DNA of 64,000 bases. Origin: Agrobacterium fabrum str. C58 (lineage in GTDB: Bacteria; Pseudomonadota; Alphaproteobacteria; Rhizobiales; Rhizobiaceae). Below, one piece after another: positions 54,061 to 64,000 of the stretch (positions are counted from its first letter, which is position 1; the number at the start of each line of letters is the position of its first letter). The notes beneath the pieces are model-generated. The model worked only from the letters and a program-made list of their open reading frames with translations. It ran no database searches and was not told the origin of the DNA. The stretch covers positions 2,451,001 through 2,515,000 of the forward strand of contig NC_003062.2 of the NCBI RefSeq assembly GCF_000092025.1. Reading direction: 5' to 3'. A program made the position numbers and the translations under genes.

Positions 54061-54202
54061 TTTTCGTCATTTTATACCACTGGGAACCCCGTCATTCCCG
54101 GGCGTTGTGGAGTGAAGCTATTGAAACGGATTGATTGTGCCGGTACAGCCGATAGGCGCACATCAGCATCTGCGCGGATGGTTCTCAAACGGGGATTTGC
54201 TC

Positions 54203-54634
54203 GTGTCTTATCAGTTCACCGACTCGGTACCCTACCTGCTCAACTGGGTGGGCGTTCGGCTGGGCGAGCGTTTTTCCGTGAGGCTGACCTCCTATGACAT
54301 CACGCTGCCCATGTACCGCGTGCTGGCGACGCTCAGGCAACAGGAAAGCAAGACGCTGACCGAGCTATCGGACATGGTGTCGGTGGAAATCTCCACCCTT
54401 TCGCGACTGGTGGGGCTGATGGTGCGGCGCAATCTCGTCAGCCGCGAGCGGCCGGCCGACAATGCCCGCATTGTGTGCATCAGCCTGACGACAAAGGGCG
54501 AGGAACTTGCCGACGAGCTCATGCCCATCGCGGCCATGTTCGAAAAAACCGCGATCGAAGGCCTCGACCCGGGCGAGGTGAAGCTTTTCAAAAGCATCCT
54601 GCGCCATATCGGCCTCAATATCGCCGGTCTCTGA
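54203..54634 (+). CDS. graR: MarR-family regulator of the gra cluster
   Basis: Winged-helix repressor of 143 residues: dimerisation helices at both ends and an HTH around ITLPMYRVLATLRQQESKTLTELSD, then ISTLSRLVGLMVRRNLV and the wing SRERPADNARIVCISLT. GTG 54203 is chosen (GGGGA seven bases before, usual MarR length); a TTG at 54131 would add 24 residues with no clear site. It is divergent from graD. In Rhizobium sp. MTP-10005 the same position holds graR. Two shared operators suggest control of both graD and graK. Confidence 0.9.
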   Translation: MSYQFTDSVPYLLNWVGVRLGERFSVRLTSYDITLPMYRVLATLRQQESKTLTELSDMVSVEISTLSRLVGLMVRRNLVSRERPADNARIVCISLTTKGEELADELMPIAAMFEKTAIEGLDPGEVKLFKSILRHIGLNIAGL

Positions 54635-54768
54635 GAAGCCGCGTCAGGGCGACTGCTGTCGCCGGAGCCGGGAACAGCAAGCCAAAGCCCTCCAGGGCTT
54701 TGCATGCAATGTATCTGCAATGGCCGATTCCTATCCTTGCGAAACCTCACGCGGATGAAAGGAACCCC

Positions 54769-55158
54769 ATGCCTGAGAGATCGTCAGTGGCCGTCCCGGC
54801 AGCAATCTTCCTCGTCGCCGGCGCATCGTTGCTGCTCGCGGCCTGTGCATCGACCGTCATGAAAAGCTATATCGGCGCGCCTATTACCAGCGTGATGCTG
54901 GATTACGGCCCGCCGGACAATATTTACAGCCTCGGCCCCGGCCAGCAGGCCTATCAATGGCGCAAGAACAAGACACAGGCCGTCGCCGGTTCATCGAGTG
55001 GCGAAGTGCGGACAACACGGCGTGGCGAGCGTTACGAAGTGTCCGAAACGCCGGGCTATATCGAGCGCATCGATTGTTATTATACGTTCTACACCCGCAA
55101 TTCCGGCAGCGAATGGTATGTGACGAGCTTCCGGCAGCCTTCGCTCGAATGCGAATAA
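54769..55158 (+). CDS. Small lipoprotein, 129 residues
   Basis: Exported lipoprotein. A hydrophobic signal, VPAAIFLVAGASLLLAAC, ends in the lipobox LLAAC with Cys as lipidated residue (about 28). The mature part has a SmpA/OmlA-like short repeat, SYIGAPITSVMLDYGPPDN, then a Gly/Ser/Thr-rich linker and a C-terminal domain with two Cys (YIERIDCYYTFY and the last CE) that could form a disulfide. AAAGGA lies five bases before ATG 54769. The function is unknown. A strong terminator follows the gene. Confidence 0.82.
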   Translation: MPERSSVAVPAAIFLVAGASLLLAACASTVMKSYIGAPITSVMLDYGPPDNIYSLGPGQQAYQWRKNKTQAVAGSSSGEVRTTRRGERYEVSETPGYIERIDCYYTFYTRNSGSEWYVTSFRQPSLECE

Positions 55159-55221
55159 TCCTTTCCGGATCTCGGATTTCGGTCCGTCGCCGCCCGCCTG
55201 TTTCGCGCTACGCGCCGTTCT

Positions 55222-55257
55222 ACCGCCGCTTCCACGCTGAAAGCGGCGGTATTTTTT
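55222..55257 (+). terminator. Rho-independent terminator after the lipoprotein gene
   Basis: Perfect 10-bp stem ACCGCCGCTT / AAGCGGCGGT, 9-base loop, then ATTTTTT. It lies between the convergent lipoprotein and outer-membrane protein genes. Confidence 0.92.
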
Positions 55258-55292
55258 GAATTCTCCCTGGAAGCCTTCATGGAAGCGGCCGA

Positions 55293-55922
55293 TCAGAAGC
55301 GATAGTTCAGACCGGCCTTGATGACATGATCGCTGACATCGGTCTTCGACCGGCCGCTGGATGTCGTGGTGGCCACATTTCCCGTGCTCACATAGTTATA
55401 TTCAAACTTAGCCGACAGGCCGCCGCCAAAGCTCTGTTCGACGCCGGCGCCGACCAGATACCCCTGTTTCCAGCCGTCGGGACCCGTCACGCCATTGCCA
55501 TCCTTAAACTTCGTCGTGGTCAGGCCGGCAGTGCCGTAAAGAAGCGTGTGATCAAGCGCCACGCCGGCCTTTAACTTGGCCGCACCCCGGAAACGCTCAC
55601 GCAACCGGCCGTTCGGCACACGCGCATCGTTTCCGAGATAGGAGCCTTCCACTTCCGCACCGACGACGCCGGAGCCGAACTGGAAGTTATAGCCCGCCTG
55701 AACGCCACCCGTCAGGCCACGGCCGCTGGCCAGTGGACTGAATTTCGGAGAGGCGACGCCACCATGCGCACCGACATAGGCTCCGCTCCATGAGAAAGCC
55801 GGCTGATTGCCGTAGTCGAAAGATTGCTGCGTATTGTAGTTGGTGAGATCGGCGGAATAGGCGTTGCTCGCAATCGCAACGGCGATAGTCACGGCGGCAA
55901 GCGATTTCTTGATGATCGACAT
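55293..55922 (-). CDS. Outer-membrane beta-barrel protein (Omp25/Omp31-like)
   Basis: Eight-strand type outer-membrane protein of 209 residues. Signal peptide MSIIKKSLAAVTIAVAIASN with cleavage after AYSA; then FSWSGAYVGAHGGVA, the family start, GLTGGVQAGYNFQFGSGVVGAEVEGSYLG, and a terminal strand DHVIKAGLNYRF ending in Phe, the usual BAM signal. ATG 55922 has GGAG seven bases before it. Members are abundant envelope proteins in Brucella and rhizobia. It is transcribed in the same direction as the kinase gene 240 bases upstream; the gap (55923-56161) is AT-rich near 56100-56160 and must hold its promoter. Confidence 0.92.
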   Translation of the reverse strand: MSIIKKSLAAVTIAVAIASNAYSADLTNYNTQQSFDYGNQPAFSWSGAYVGAHGGVASPKFSPLASGRGLTGGVQAGYNFQFGSGVVGAEVEGSYLGNDARVPNGRLRERFRGAAKLKAGVALDHTLLYGTAGLTTTKFKDGNGVTGPDGWKQGYLVGAGVEQSFGGGLSAKFEYNYVSTGNVATTTSSGRSKTDVSDHVIKAGLNYRF

Positions 55923-56161
55923 GAATGACTCCAGACGAAACCGCTGCGCCAAGGCCTGGCGCCCGCAAGGTTTCAGTTCGCGTTGAAGAACCGGAAGCCG
56001 GTTCCCGTTCGTCTCCTGCGCCCGATCGGCATGACATGCGGATGAGCTCAGCAGATACGGGCATTTTCCGCGCGAGAATTACGCCTGCATTGCACGCAAC
56101 GAGTTTGACTATAAATATCTGATTTATTTAATATAATTAGACGATTTTCTTTAACTATATT

Positions 56162-57598
56162 TTAAGTATTACCGGGCGCGACTGCTTTCGAAACGACCGA
56201 ACGGATTTCCAGCCGAACGCAGAAGCCGGGATTGAGATCAAGGAACAGAACACGGCCACGATGAAGCTCGGCGGCCTTCTGGACCAGATTTAACCCAAGG
56301 CCAGCGCCCGGCGAATTCGTGTTGATGCGATGAAATGGCTCGAATACCTGCCCGCGCTCAGGAACAGGTATGCCCGGTCCTTCATCGCAGACCTCGATGG
56401 CGCCTGCCGCGTCAATCCGGATCGTGATTGCGCCCCTGCCGCCGGCATGATCGATCGCATTGCGAACGAGGTTGACGACCGCCATCTCGATGATCGACGC
56501 CTGCACAGTGAAGATGGCGGCACCCACGCTTGGCTCGAAATCGAACTCGTAACCCGCATCCATCGCAATCGGGGCGAGATCGGTCGCGATGTGCTCGACA
56601 AGCTTATTGAGATCGCACGGCTCCGCCGGCAGTTCCACTGCGCCCACCGCCTGCATTTCCAGCAGCTGGTGCGCAACACGGGTGAGGCGATCGATATCCG
56701 CCCGGATTTGACGGCTCAGTGCGTCATCGGGCAAAAGATCGGCTCTGGTCCGCACGATTGCGATCGGCGTCCTCAGTTCATGCGCCGCATCGGCGAGAAA
56801 GCGGTTACGGCGATTATACCCGTCATCGAGCTTCGAAAGCGCAACATTGAAGGCATCCACCAGCGGGATGATTTCAAGGGGGACTTTCGAACGGTCGATG
56901 CGGGCGGAACGGTTATCAAAATCGATGGACTGCGCCTGCTTCACCGTCTCCATCAGTCCGCTTAGGGATCGCCCGACCGCCCGTGGGGTCACGAGCAGCG
57001 TCGCGATGCCCGTCAGGATCAGCATCGGCACGACGGCGATAAGGATGATGAGGCCCAGCGCCGGCAGCACGGTCAACCAGCGAATGGCGCCCTTGGCATC
57101 CTTTTCCAGATCGAGTTGAACATTGATCCAGATACTCAGGCCTTCATTGAGGATTCCCTCTTCTGTTCCGGCAATGAACTGAAGCCGCCCAGCGGATGTA
57201 TCGCGGTTTTCCACGGTGGCGCGCACTGTACCGGCCGCCTCCAGGCGCGCGCGGTCAAAACTCCAGGGAAAGGCCGCCGACAGGGCAGACGCCGGAACAA
57301 CACCATATTGCAACACGATGTCATCGGTGTCCCGCACCACAAACCAGAGATTCGGATAGCGCCGTTTCAACTCCGCCAGTTCCGGCGTCAGCGACAGTTG
57401 CGGCCTGCCCTGTGCATCTTTTGTCACGCTCTCCGCGACGATGCGGGCAGCCTCTTCATTCGCGCCTTCGAGGCGCGGATCAATGATCCATATCCAGCCG
57501 ATGAGAAGGATGACGAAGAGGAGAAGCAGGAAGGCCTGCAAGGCGAAAAGACGCTTCATCAGCCCCCATCGCAGGGATCGATCATGTGTCTTCTTCAT
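56162..57598 (-). CDS. Sensor histidine kinase
   Basis: Membrane sensor of 478 residues. TM1 (about 16-40) and TM2 (about 174-204) enclose a ~130-residue periplasmic domain. A HAMP-like linker is followed by the H-box FLADAAHELRTPIA (His273), the N-box VVNLVRNAIDHAGG, and G boxes CDEGPGIPV and GAGLGLNLVQ. Its start overlaps the regulator's stop by four bases. The domain order matches QseC/TctE-type kinases; the signal is unknown. Confidence 0.94.
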   Translation of the reverse strand: MKKTHDRSLRWGLMKRLFALQAFLLLLFVILLIGWIWIIDPRLEGANEEAARIVAESVTKDAQGRPQLSLTPELAELKRRYPNLWFVVRDTDDIVLQYGVVPASALSAAFPWSFDRARLEAAGTVRATVENRDTSAGRLQFIAGTEEGILNEGLSIWINVQLDLEKDAKGAIRWLTVLPALGLIILIAVVPMLILTGIATLLVTPRAVGRSLSGLMETVKQAQSIDFDNRSARIDRSKVPLEIIPLVDAFNVALSKLDDGYNRRNRFLADAAHELRTPIAIVRTRADLLPDDALSRQIRADIDRLTRVAHQLLEMQAVGAVELPAEPCDLNKLVEHIATDLAPIAMDAGYEFDFEPSVGAAIFTVQASIIEMAVVNLVRNAIDHAGGRGAITIRIDAAGAIEVCDEGPGIPVPERGQVFEPFHRINTNSPGAGLGLNLVQKAAELHRGRVLFLDLNPGFCVRLEIRSVVSKAVAPGNT

Positions 57599-58269
57599 GT
57601 CTTCAACCGGACGAGGTAACCAATATTGCGCACGGCTCTTATCTCCACCGTCGCTTCCGCCTGCGCCAGCTTCTTGCGGATACGGGAAATATGCGCATCG
57701 AGAGCATTGGACTCGATCTCGTCATCGAGCGTATAGACGGCCTCGATCAGGCTCGACCGCGTGACGATGCGGTTCGGACGCCGCATCAGGGCCTCCAGTA
57801 CCAGATACTCCCGCCGCCGCAATTCGATACTGGAACCTGCAACGCTGACCTCATTGCTGCGCGGATCAATGCCCAGATTTCCGAACCGCGTATATTTGTC
57901 GGCAAGCGACGGGCCACGCCTGTGGAGAGCCCTGAGACGGGCGAGCAATTCTTCGATCGCAAAGGGCTTGGCAAGATAATCATCCGCCCCGGCATCCAGC
58001 CCGTCGACACGGTGATCGACATTTCCGAGCGCGGTCAGAACAAGGATCGGCACGGAATTTTTGCTGCGGCGAAGCGAAGCCACAAGATTCAGCCCCTCAC
58101 CATCGGGAAGACGGCGGTCCAGAACCAGGACATCGTAAGAGCCGTCCCGCGCAAGGGCATCGGCGTCGCTGATGGTGCTGACATGATCGGCAAGCACATC
58201 CCGCCGGCGCAAGGCCTCCAGAAGCGCGCGCGCCATTTCAGGTTCATCCTCAAGAAGCAAGATTCGCAA
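57595..58269 (-). CDS. OmpR-family response regulator
   Basis: Partner of the kinase encoded just downstream, 224 residues. Receiver domain 1-115: acidic pocket LLLEDEP, phospho-acceptor Asp51 in VLVLDRRLPDGEG, Thr79 and Lys101 in YLAKPF. C-terminal winged helix 125-222 with LRRREYLVLEALMRRPNRIVTR and SNALDAHISRIRKKL. Start is ATG 58269; the 149-base gap to the TetR gene end holds its promoter. Targets are not evident; the porin gene downstream of the kinase is a possibility. Confidence 0.95.
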   Translation of the reverse strand: MRILLLEDEPEMARALLEALRRRDVLADHVSTISDADALARDGSYDVLVLDRRLPDGEGLNLVASLRRSKNSVPILVLTALGNVDHRVDGLDAGADDYLAKPFAIEELLARLRALHRRGPSLADKYTRFGNLGIDPRSNEVSVAGSSIELRRREYLVLEALMRRPNRIVTRSSLIEAVYTLDDEIESNALDAHISRIRKKLAQAEATVEIRAVRNIGYLVRLKT

Positions 58270-58418
58270 TGACGTTCCCCAAGATGGACCCTTGCCATTC
58301 CCACCACTGGTCGGTGAATGTTGCAGCTACATTGCAGGAAGCCAGAGGGTCGGTGCGTCATTCTCTACATGGCTGGGGCAGCGCCGCAACAGACGTTTCA
58401 GGCAAACAGGCTCTCAGC

Positions 58419-59051
58419 CTACGAACCCGGCCTGTAACCATGCCTCGCATAAAACCGGTCGAGCTCGCGCTGCTGCGGTACCTCGCCGGTATAGATGGCA
58501 ATATAGTCAGGAATCCTCTGCATCCGCACCGCCATATCTTCCTCTGACTGCATGGAAATATAGCCGATCTGCACGAGATAGGTGGTGCGGGCACGCACAT
58601 CCGCCATGGTTTCACTATGGCCGAAACGCATGAACATCCGTGAAAGCGCCGCCATCCTCATGTCGTCGGCTTTGCCGACCTCCGCGAGAATCCCGTTCGA
58701 CTGAAGGGCCCAGCTTCGAACCGCAAATTCAAAGCGGCTGTCAAAAAGCGAGGGGTCCAGCCAGCAGTCAAAAATATTCAGCATGGCTTCGACGAGCGTT
58801 TCGGCATAGGCCTCCGACTGCCTGACGATACTGCCGGTGTTCTTTTCCCGCCAGCGTGAGACCAGCGCCGCCAGCAGCTCCTCCCTGTCCTTGAAGAACC
58901 AGTAGAAGCTCGTGCGCGACAGGCTGAGCTTTTTCGCCAGGGGCAGAATCTTGACGGAATCCACACCCGATTCCAGCAAGGCCTGATAGGCGGCCTCAAG
59001 CCACCCCTCATACGAACCGCGCCAGCCTGTCTCGTTCAATGTCGCTTCCAT
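58419..59051 (-). CDS. TetR-family transcriptional regulator
   Basis: Regulator of 210 residues with an N-terminal TetR helix-turn-helix, ALLESGVDSVKILPLAKKLS followed by LSRTSFYWFFKDREELLAAL (about residues 22-65), and a helical ligand domain. ATG 59051 is chosen with AGGAAAA upstream. It is divergent from the demethylase gene across a 145-base region with palindromes, so it likely represses that gene in response to its N-methylated substrate. Confidence 0.92.
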   Translation of the reverse strand: MEATLNETGWRGSYEGWLEAAYQALLESGVDSVKILPLAKKLSLSRTSFYWFFKDREELLAALVSRWREKNTGSIVRQSEAYAETLVEAMLNIFDCWLDPSLFDSRFEFAVRSWALQSNGILAEVGKADDMRMAALSRMFMRFGHSETMADVRARTTYLVQIGYISMQSEEDMAVRMQRIPDYIAIYTGEVPQQRELDRFYARHGYRPGS

Positions 59052-59115
59052 GATGATTTTCCTATCAAATAGGCCCAGGCGCGACAAGGTGAATGTCCAG
59101 CTATGTCGAAGCAAT

Positions 59116-59148
59116 AAACACCTGTGTTTTCTTAATTGACACATATGT
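59116..59148. promoter_or_regulatory. Divergent promoter/operator between tetR and the demethylase gene
   Basis: AAACAC-CT-GTGTTT (59116-59129) is a 14-base inverted repeat suited to a TetR dimer. Next to it lie TTGACA (59136-59141), a -35-like hexamer for the plus-strand gene, and the palindrome ACATATGT (59141-59148) overlapping it. Binding here would block the promoter. Confidence 0.5.
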
Positions 59149-59196
59149 ACATTCCCGCTTAGCCTCCTCCCATGAAACGTCTTTGGAGCATGGCGC

Positions 59197-61233
59197 ATGT
59201 CGAATGATCCCCTTCTTCAGCCCTACCAGCTGAAACACCTCACCCTGCGAAACCGCATCATCGTCACCTCGCATGAGCCCGCCTATCCCGAGGATGGCAT
59301 GCCGAAGGGGCGCTACCGCGCCTATACGGTGGAGCGGGCAAAAGGCGGTGTCGCCTTGACGATGACGGCGGGCTCCGCCGCCGTCTCCCGGGACAGCCCG
59401 CCCGTCTTCAACAATCTGCTCGCCTACAAGGATGAAATCGTTCCCTGGATCAGGGAAATGACCGACGCCGTGCATGAACAGGGTGCGGCAATCATGATCC
59501 AGCTGACCCATCTCGGCCGTCGCACCCGCTGGGACAAGGGCGACTGGCTGCCGGTGCTCGCCCCCTCCCACCAGCGGGAGGCGGCACACCGCGCCTTCCC
59601 GAAGAAGATCGAGGATTGGGATATCGAGCGCGTCATCAAGGACTTCGCCGATGCCGCGGAACGCATGAAGGCAGGCGGCATGGACGGAGTGGAGCTGGAG
59701 GCCTATGGCCATCTCATCGACCAGTTCGTCTCCCCGCTGACCAACGAGCTTGACGGACCCTATGGCGGCTCGCTGGACAACCGCATGCGCTTCTGTCTCG
59801 ACGTCTTCAAGGCGATGCGTGAGCGTGTGGGCGATGATTTCATTCTTGGGGTCCGTTATACCGCCGACGAATGTCTTAAGGGCGGCACGGGCAAGGCAGA
59901 GGGTCTCGAAATCTCCAGACGGCTGAGGGACAGCGGCCTGATCGACTATCTCAATGTCATCAGGGGCCATATCGATACCGATCCTGGCCTGACCGACGTC
60001 ATTCCCATTCAGGGCATGGCCAATGCGCCGCATCTCGATTTTGCCGGCGAAATCCGCGCGGCAACCCAATTCCCGACCTTCCATGCCGCCAAAATCCAAG
60101 ACGTCGCGACCGCCCGCCATGCGATCGCCTCCGGCAAGGTGGACATGGTCGGCATGACGCGCGCACACATGACCGACCCGCATATCGTGCGCAAGATCAT
60201 GGAAAAACGGGAGGACGATATTCGCCCCTGCGTCGGTGCCAATTATTGTCTCGACCGCATCTACCAGGGCGGCCTCGCCTTCTGCATCCACAATGCGGCG
60301 ACCGGCCGCGAAGAAACCATGCCGCACGACATCACCAGAGCAGCGGAACGCCGCAAGGTGGTCATCGTCGGCGCCGGTCCGGCCGGGCTTGAGGCAGCGC
60401 GTGTCTGCGCCGAACGCGGCCATGACGTTGTCGTCTTCGAGGCTGCGAACGATGCCGGCGGCCAGATACGCCTAACCGCTCAAAGCGAGCGCCGCCGCGA
60501 AATGATTGGCATTATCGACTGGCGCATGAGCCAATGCGAAAGGCTCGGCGTCACCTTCCACTTCAACAGCTGGGCGGAAGCCGACACGGTCCTTTCGGAA
60601 AACCCCGATGTCGTCATCATCGCCACCGGCGGATTGCCGCATACCGACGTGCTTTCAAAGGGCAACGATCTCGTCGTTTCCGCCTGGGATATCATTTCCG
60701 GTGACGTCAAGCCGGGCACGAATGTGCTGGTCTTCGACGATGCCGGCGATCATGCCGGCCTGCAGGCCGCCGAATGTCTGGCAAAGGCAGGCGCGAAGGT
60801 TGAGATCATGACGCCGGACCGCGCCTTCGCCCCCGAGGTCATGGCCATGAACCTGGTCCCCTATATGCGCGCGCTGCAGAAACTCGATGTCACCTTCACC
60901 GTTACCTACCGGCTGGAAGCGGCGGAAAGAAACAGCAACCAGCTCATCGCCCATGTCGGCAGCGACTATGGCGGCGTGGCGAAATCAAGGAATGTGGACC
61001 AGATCGTCGTCAATCACGGCACGGTGCCGCTGGACGAGCTCTATTTCGAGCTGAAATCCGGCTCGAAAAACCTCGGCGAAACCTCCTACGACGCCCTGCT
61101 TGCGGGAGAGGCCCAGACAGTCGAACGCAACCCGGCCGGCACATACAGGCTCTTCCGGATCGGCGATGCCGTGGCCGCACGCAACACCCATGCGGCGATC
61201 TACGATGCGCTGCGTCTGGCAAAGGACATCTGA
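59197..61233 (+). CDS. Trimethylamine-dehydrogenase-family FMN/FAD iron-sulfur demethylase
   Basis: 678-residue oxidoreductase of the TMADH/2,4-dienoyl-CoA reductase family. An old-yellow-enzyme FMN barrel (1-340, with LTHLGRRTRWD and GMDGVELEAYGHLIDQFVSP) leads to the iron-sulfur segment, then a nucleotide-binding half (VVIVGAGPAGLEAARVCAERG at about 389). Cys345, Cys351 and Cys363 match TMADH ligands, but position 348 is Ala instead of Cys. The pattern recalls N-methylproline/stachydrine or dimethylglycine demethylases, so an N-methylated amino acid is the likely substrate. ATG 59197 lies in front of a divergent TetR gene; a bidirectional terminator follows. Confidence 0.85.
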   Translation: MSNDPLLQPYQLKHLTLRNRIIVTSHEPAYPEDGMPKGRYRAYTVERAKGGVALTMTAGSAAVSRDSPPVFNNLLAYKDEIVPWIREMTDAVHEQGAAIMIQLTHLGRRTRWDKGDWLPVLAPSHQREAAHRAFPKKIEDWDIERVIKDFADAAERMKAGGMDGVELEAYGHLIDQFVSPLTNELDGPYGGSLDNRMRFCLDVFKAMRERVGDDFILGVRYTADECLKGGTGKAEGLEISRRLRDSGLIDYLNVIRGHIDTDPGLTDVIPIQGMANAPHLDFAGEIRAATQFPTFHAAKIQDVATARHAIASGKVDMVGMTRAHMTDPHIVRKIMEKREDDIRPCVGANYCLDRIYQGGLAFCIHNAATGREETMPHDITRAAERRKVVIVGAGPAGLEAARVCAERGHDVVVFEAANDAGGQIRLTAQSERRREMIGIIDWRMSQCERLGVTFHFNSWAEADTVLSENPDVVIIATGGLPHTDVLSKGNDLVVSAWDIISGDVKPGTNVLVFDDAGDHAGLQAAECLAKAGAKVEIMTPDRAFAPEVMAMNLVPYMRALQKLDVTFTVTYRLEAAERNSNQLIAHVGSDYGGVAKSRNVDQIVVNHGTVPLDELYFELKSGSKNLGETSYDALLAGEAQTVERNPAGTYRLFRIGDAVAARNTHAAIYDALRLAKDI

Positions 61234-61290
61234 GACAGATGTCGCGTCGGGAGGGCGAATTCGACCAGAGGGTATTCCAGCGTAAACGCA

Positions 61291-61324
61291 AAAAAACCCG
61301 CAGCTTGAGCTACGGGTTTTTTTG
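61291..61324. terminator. Bidirectional terminator between the demethylase gene and the rRNA operon
   Basis: Hairpin CCCGCAGC-TTGA-GCTACGGG (61297-61316, one mismatch) with six A residues on its left and seven T on its right, so it has a T run when read in either direction. It ends the plus-strand gene and the minus-strand rrn operon. Confidence 0.88.
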
Positions 61325-61329
61325 TATTT

Positions 61330-61406
<77 letters not shown>

Positions 61407-61645
61407 TCCAGCGCATTCGGCAAGGCCGAATGTCGCGGTTACGTCGTTGCTTTAGCGACGACGGATCTTTGCCGGAGATAAATTGCGGCACAATTTATCT
61501 CCTTTAAGGGGCGCACAAGATTTTGTACGCCATTTCATTGCCTTTAAAGCCCTGCCTTAAACGACGAAAGGCCGCTTGGATAGCGGCCCTTGGTGTCGGC
61601 TGGGCCGAGGTATGTGAATGAGAAGATTTTGAGTTGCGTTTTGCA

Positions 61646-61763
61646 GACCTGGCAGCGACCTACTCTCCCGCGTCTTGAGACGGAGTACCATTGGCGCTGG
61701 GGCGTTTCACGGCCGTGTTCGGAATGGGAACGGGTGCAGCCGCCCCGCGATAACCACCAGGTC
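61646..61763 (-). rRNA. rrf: 5S ribosomal RNA
   Basis: About 118 bases; the ends GACCTGGTGG and GCTGCCAGGTC pair to form helix I. The conserved internal stretch CCCATTCCGAACACGG and GGGAGAGTAGGTC near the 3' end identify it. It is downstream of 23S and upstream of the fMet tRNA (minus strand). Ends are accurate to a few bases; 61407-61645, between it and the tRNA, shows no gene. Confidence 0.94.
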
Positions 61764-62029
61764 GGCAAAACGCAACATTGTTCATGTTTTAACATGGACT
61801 GTTGTTTTCGAGAAGCTGGCAGACTTTCGTCTGATTTAATTTAACACGTCTTTCTGTGACTGGTCTGTTTGCCTGCCTTACTCGAGATCGAGCTTGGCAG
61901 CCATACAGGACGCTAGTCCGTCGCCAATCGTTTGGCGCGCCGTCTGCAGCGTAGTGGCCGAAGGCCACGTCAGCGTGAAGACAGAACAGATGTCATCGAC
62001 CTTTGTTCGATGAACATAATCAATGGGAA
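61764..62029. other. 23S-5S internal transcribed spacer
   Basis: About 265 bases between the 3' end of 23S and 5S. No tRNA was recognised. It contains a hairpin (GTGGCCGAAGGCCAC, 61953-61967) that may take part in rRNA processing. Confidence 0.6.

Positions 62030-64000
<1,971 letters not shown>

Overview
The window looks like circular-chromosome DNA of an Agrobacterium (biovar 1 / A. tumefaciens-fabrum group). The strongest evidence is a full-length telomere resolvase gene (telA, 43217-44545) with its catalytic residues in place. This enzyme is a hallmark of agrobacteria that carry a linear second chromosome. An lpiA-acvB pair sits just upstream, rhizobial intergenic palindromes are scattered through the window, and a ribosomal RNA operon with a trailing initiator tRNA lies at the right edge. 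No prophage, transposase, CRISPR array or replication origin was seen.

Layout. 1-9 kb: the 3' part of an RND efflux pump, a small ORF, an exo/endonuclease-family protein and a cardiolipin synthase, pyridoxal kinase, beta-carbonic anhydrase, a lytic transglycosylase and asd. 9-14.6 kb: an MHS-type transporter with a large inserted loop, then pntA-pntB (proton-translocating transhydrogenase). 14.8-19.1 kb: a complete rutABCDEF pyrimidine-degradation operon with RutR-box-like sites upstream, followed by a heme oxygenase. 20.4-27.3 kb: a sugar or sugar-acid cassette (DapA-like aldolase, GntR/FCD regulator, ABC importer, PfkB kinase). 27.4-38.4 kb: a block of genes all suited to peptides containing D-amino acids (DmpA-type aminopeptidase, D-amino acid transaminase, LysR regulator, D-aminopeptidase of the penicillin-binding fold, five-gene Dpp-like importer, M19 dipeptidase). 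38.5-47.3 kb: small membrane protein, lpiA-acvB, telA and a six-module DUF1217 protein behind an AT-rich upstream region. 47.4-54.6 kb: a complete gamma-resorcylate catabolic cluster in the order graR<>D-A-F-C-B-E-K. 54.8-61.2 kb: lipoprotein, Omp25-like porin-family protein, a two-component system, and a TetR regulator divergent from a trimethylamine-dehydrogenase-family demethylase. 61.3-64 kb: fMet tRNA, 5S and the 3' two thirds of 23S rRNA, all on the minus strand.

How the genes work together. Several blocks read as self-contained scavenging modules typical of a rhizosphere bacterium: uracil as nitrogen source (rut), resorcylate and resorcinol through hydroxyquinol and maleylacetate to beta-ketoadipate (gra), D-amino-acid peptides, and a sugar acid. 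Visible control elements are inverted repeats with CATTTGCA half-sites at graR/graD and before graK, RutR-like palindromes before rutA, and a palindrome between the tetR gene and the demethylase gene. Two families of intergenic palindromic repeats (four and two copies) are seen, one of them hugging stop codons.

Limits: all family calls rest on reading translated sequence and remembered family motifs. No database search was run. Start codons were chosen by ribosome-binding sites and family N-termini.
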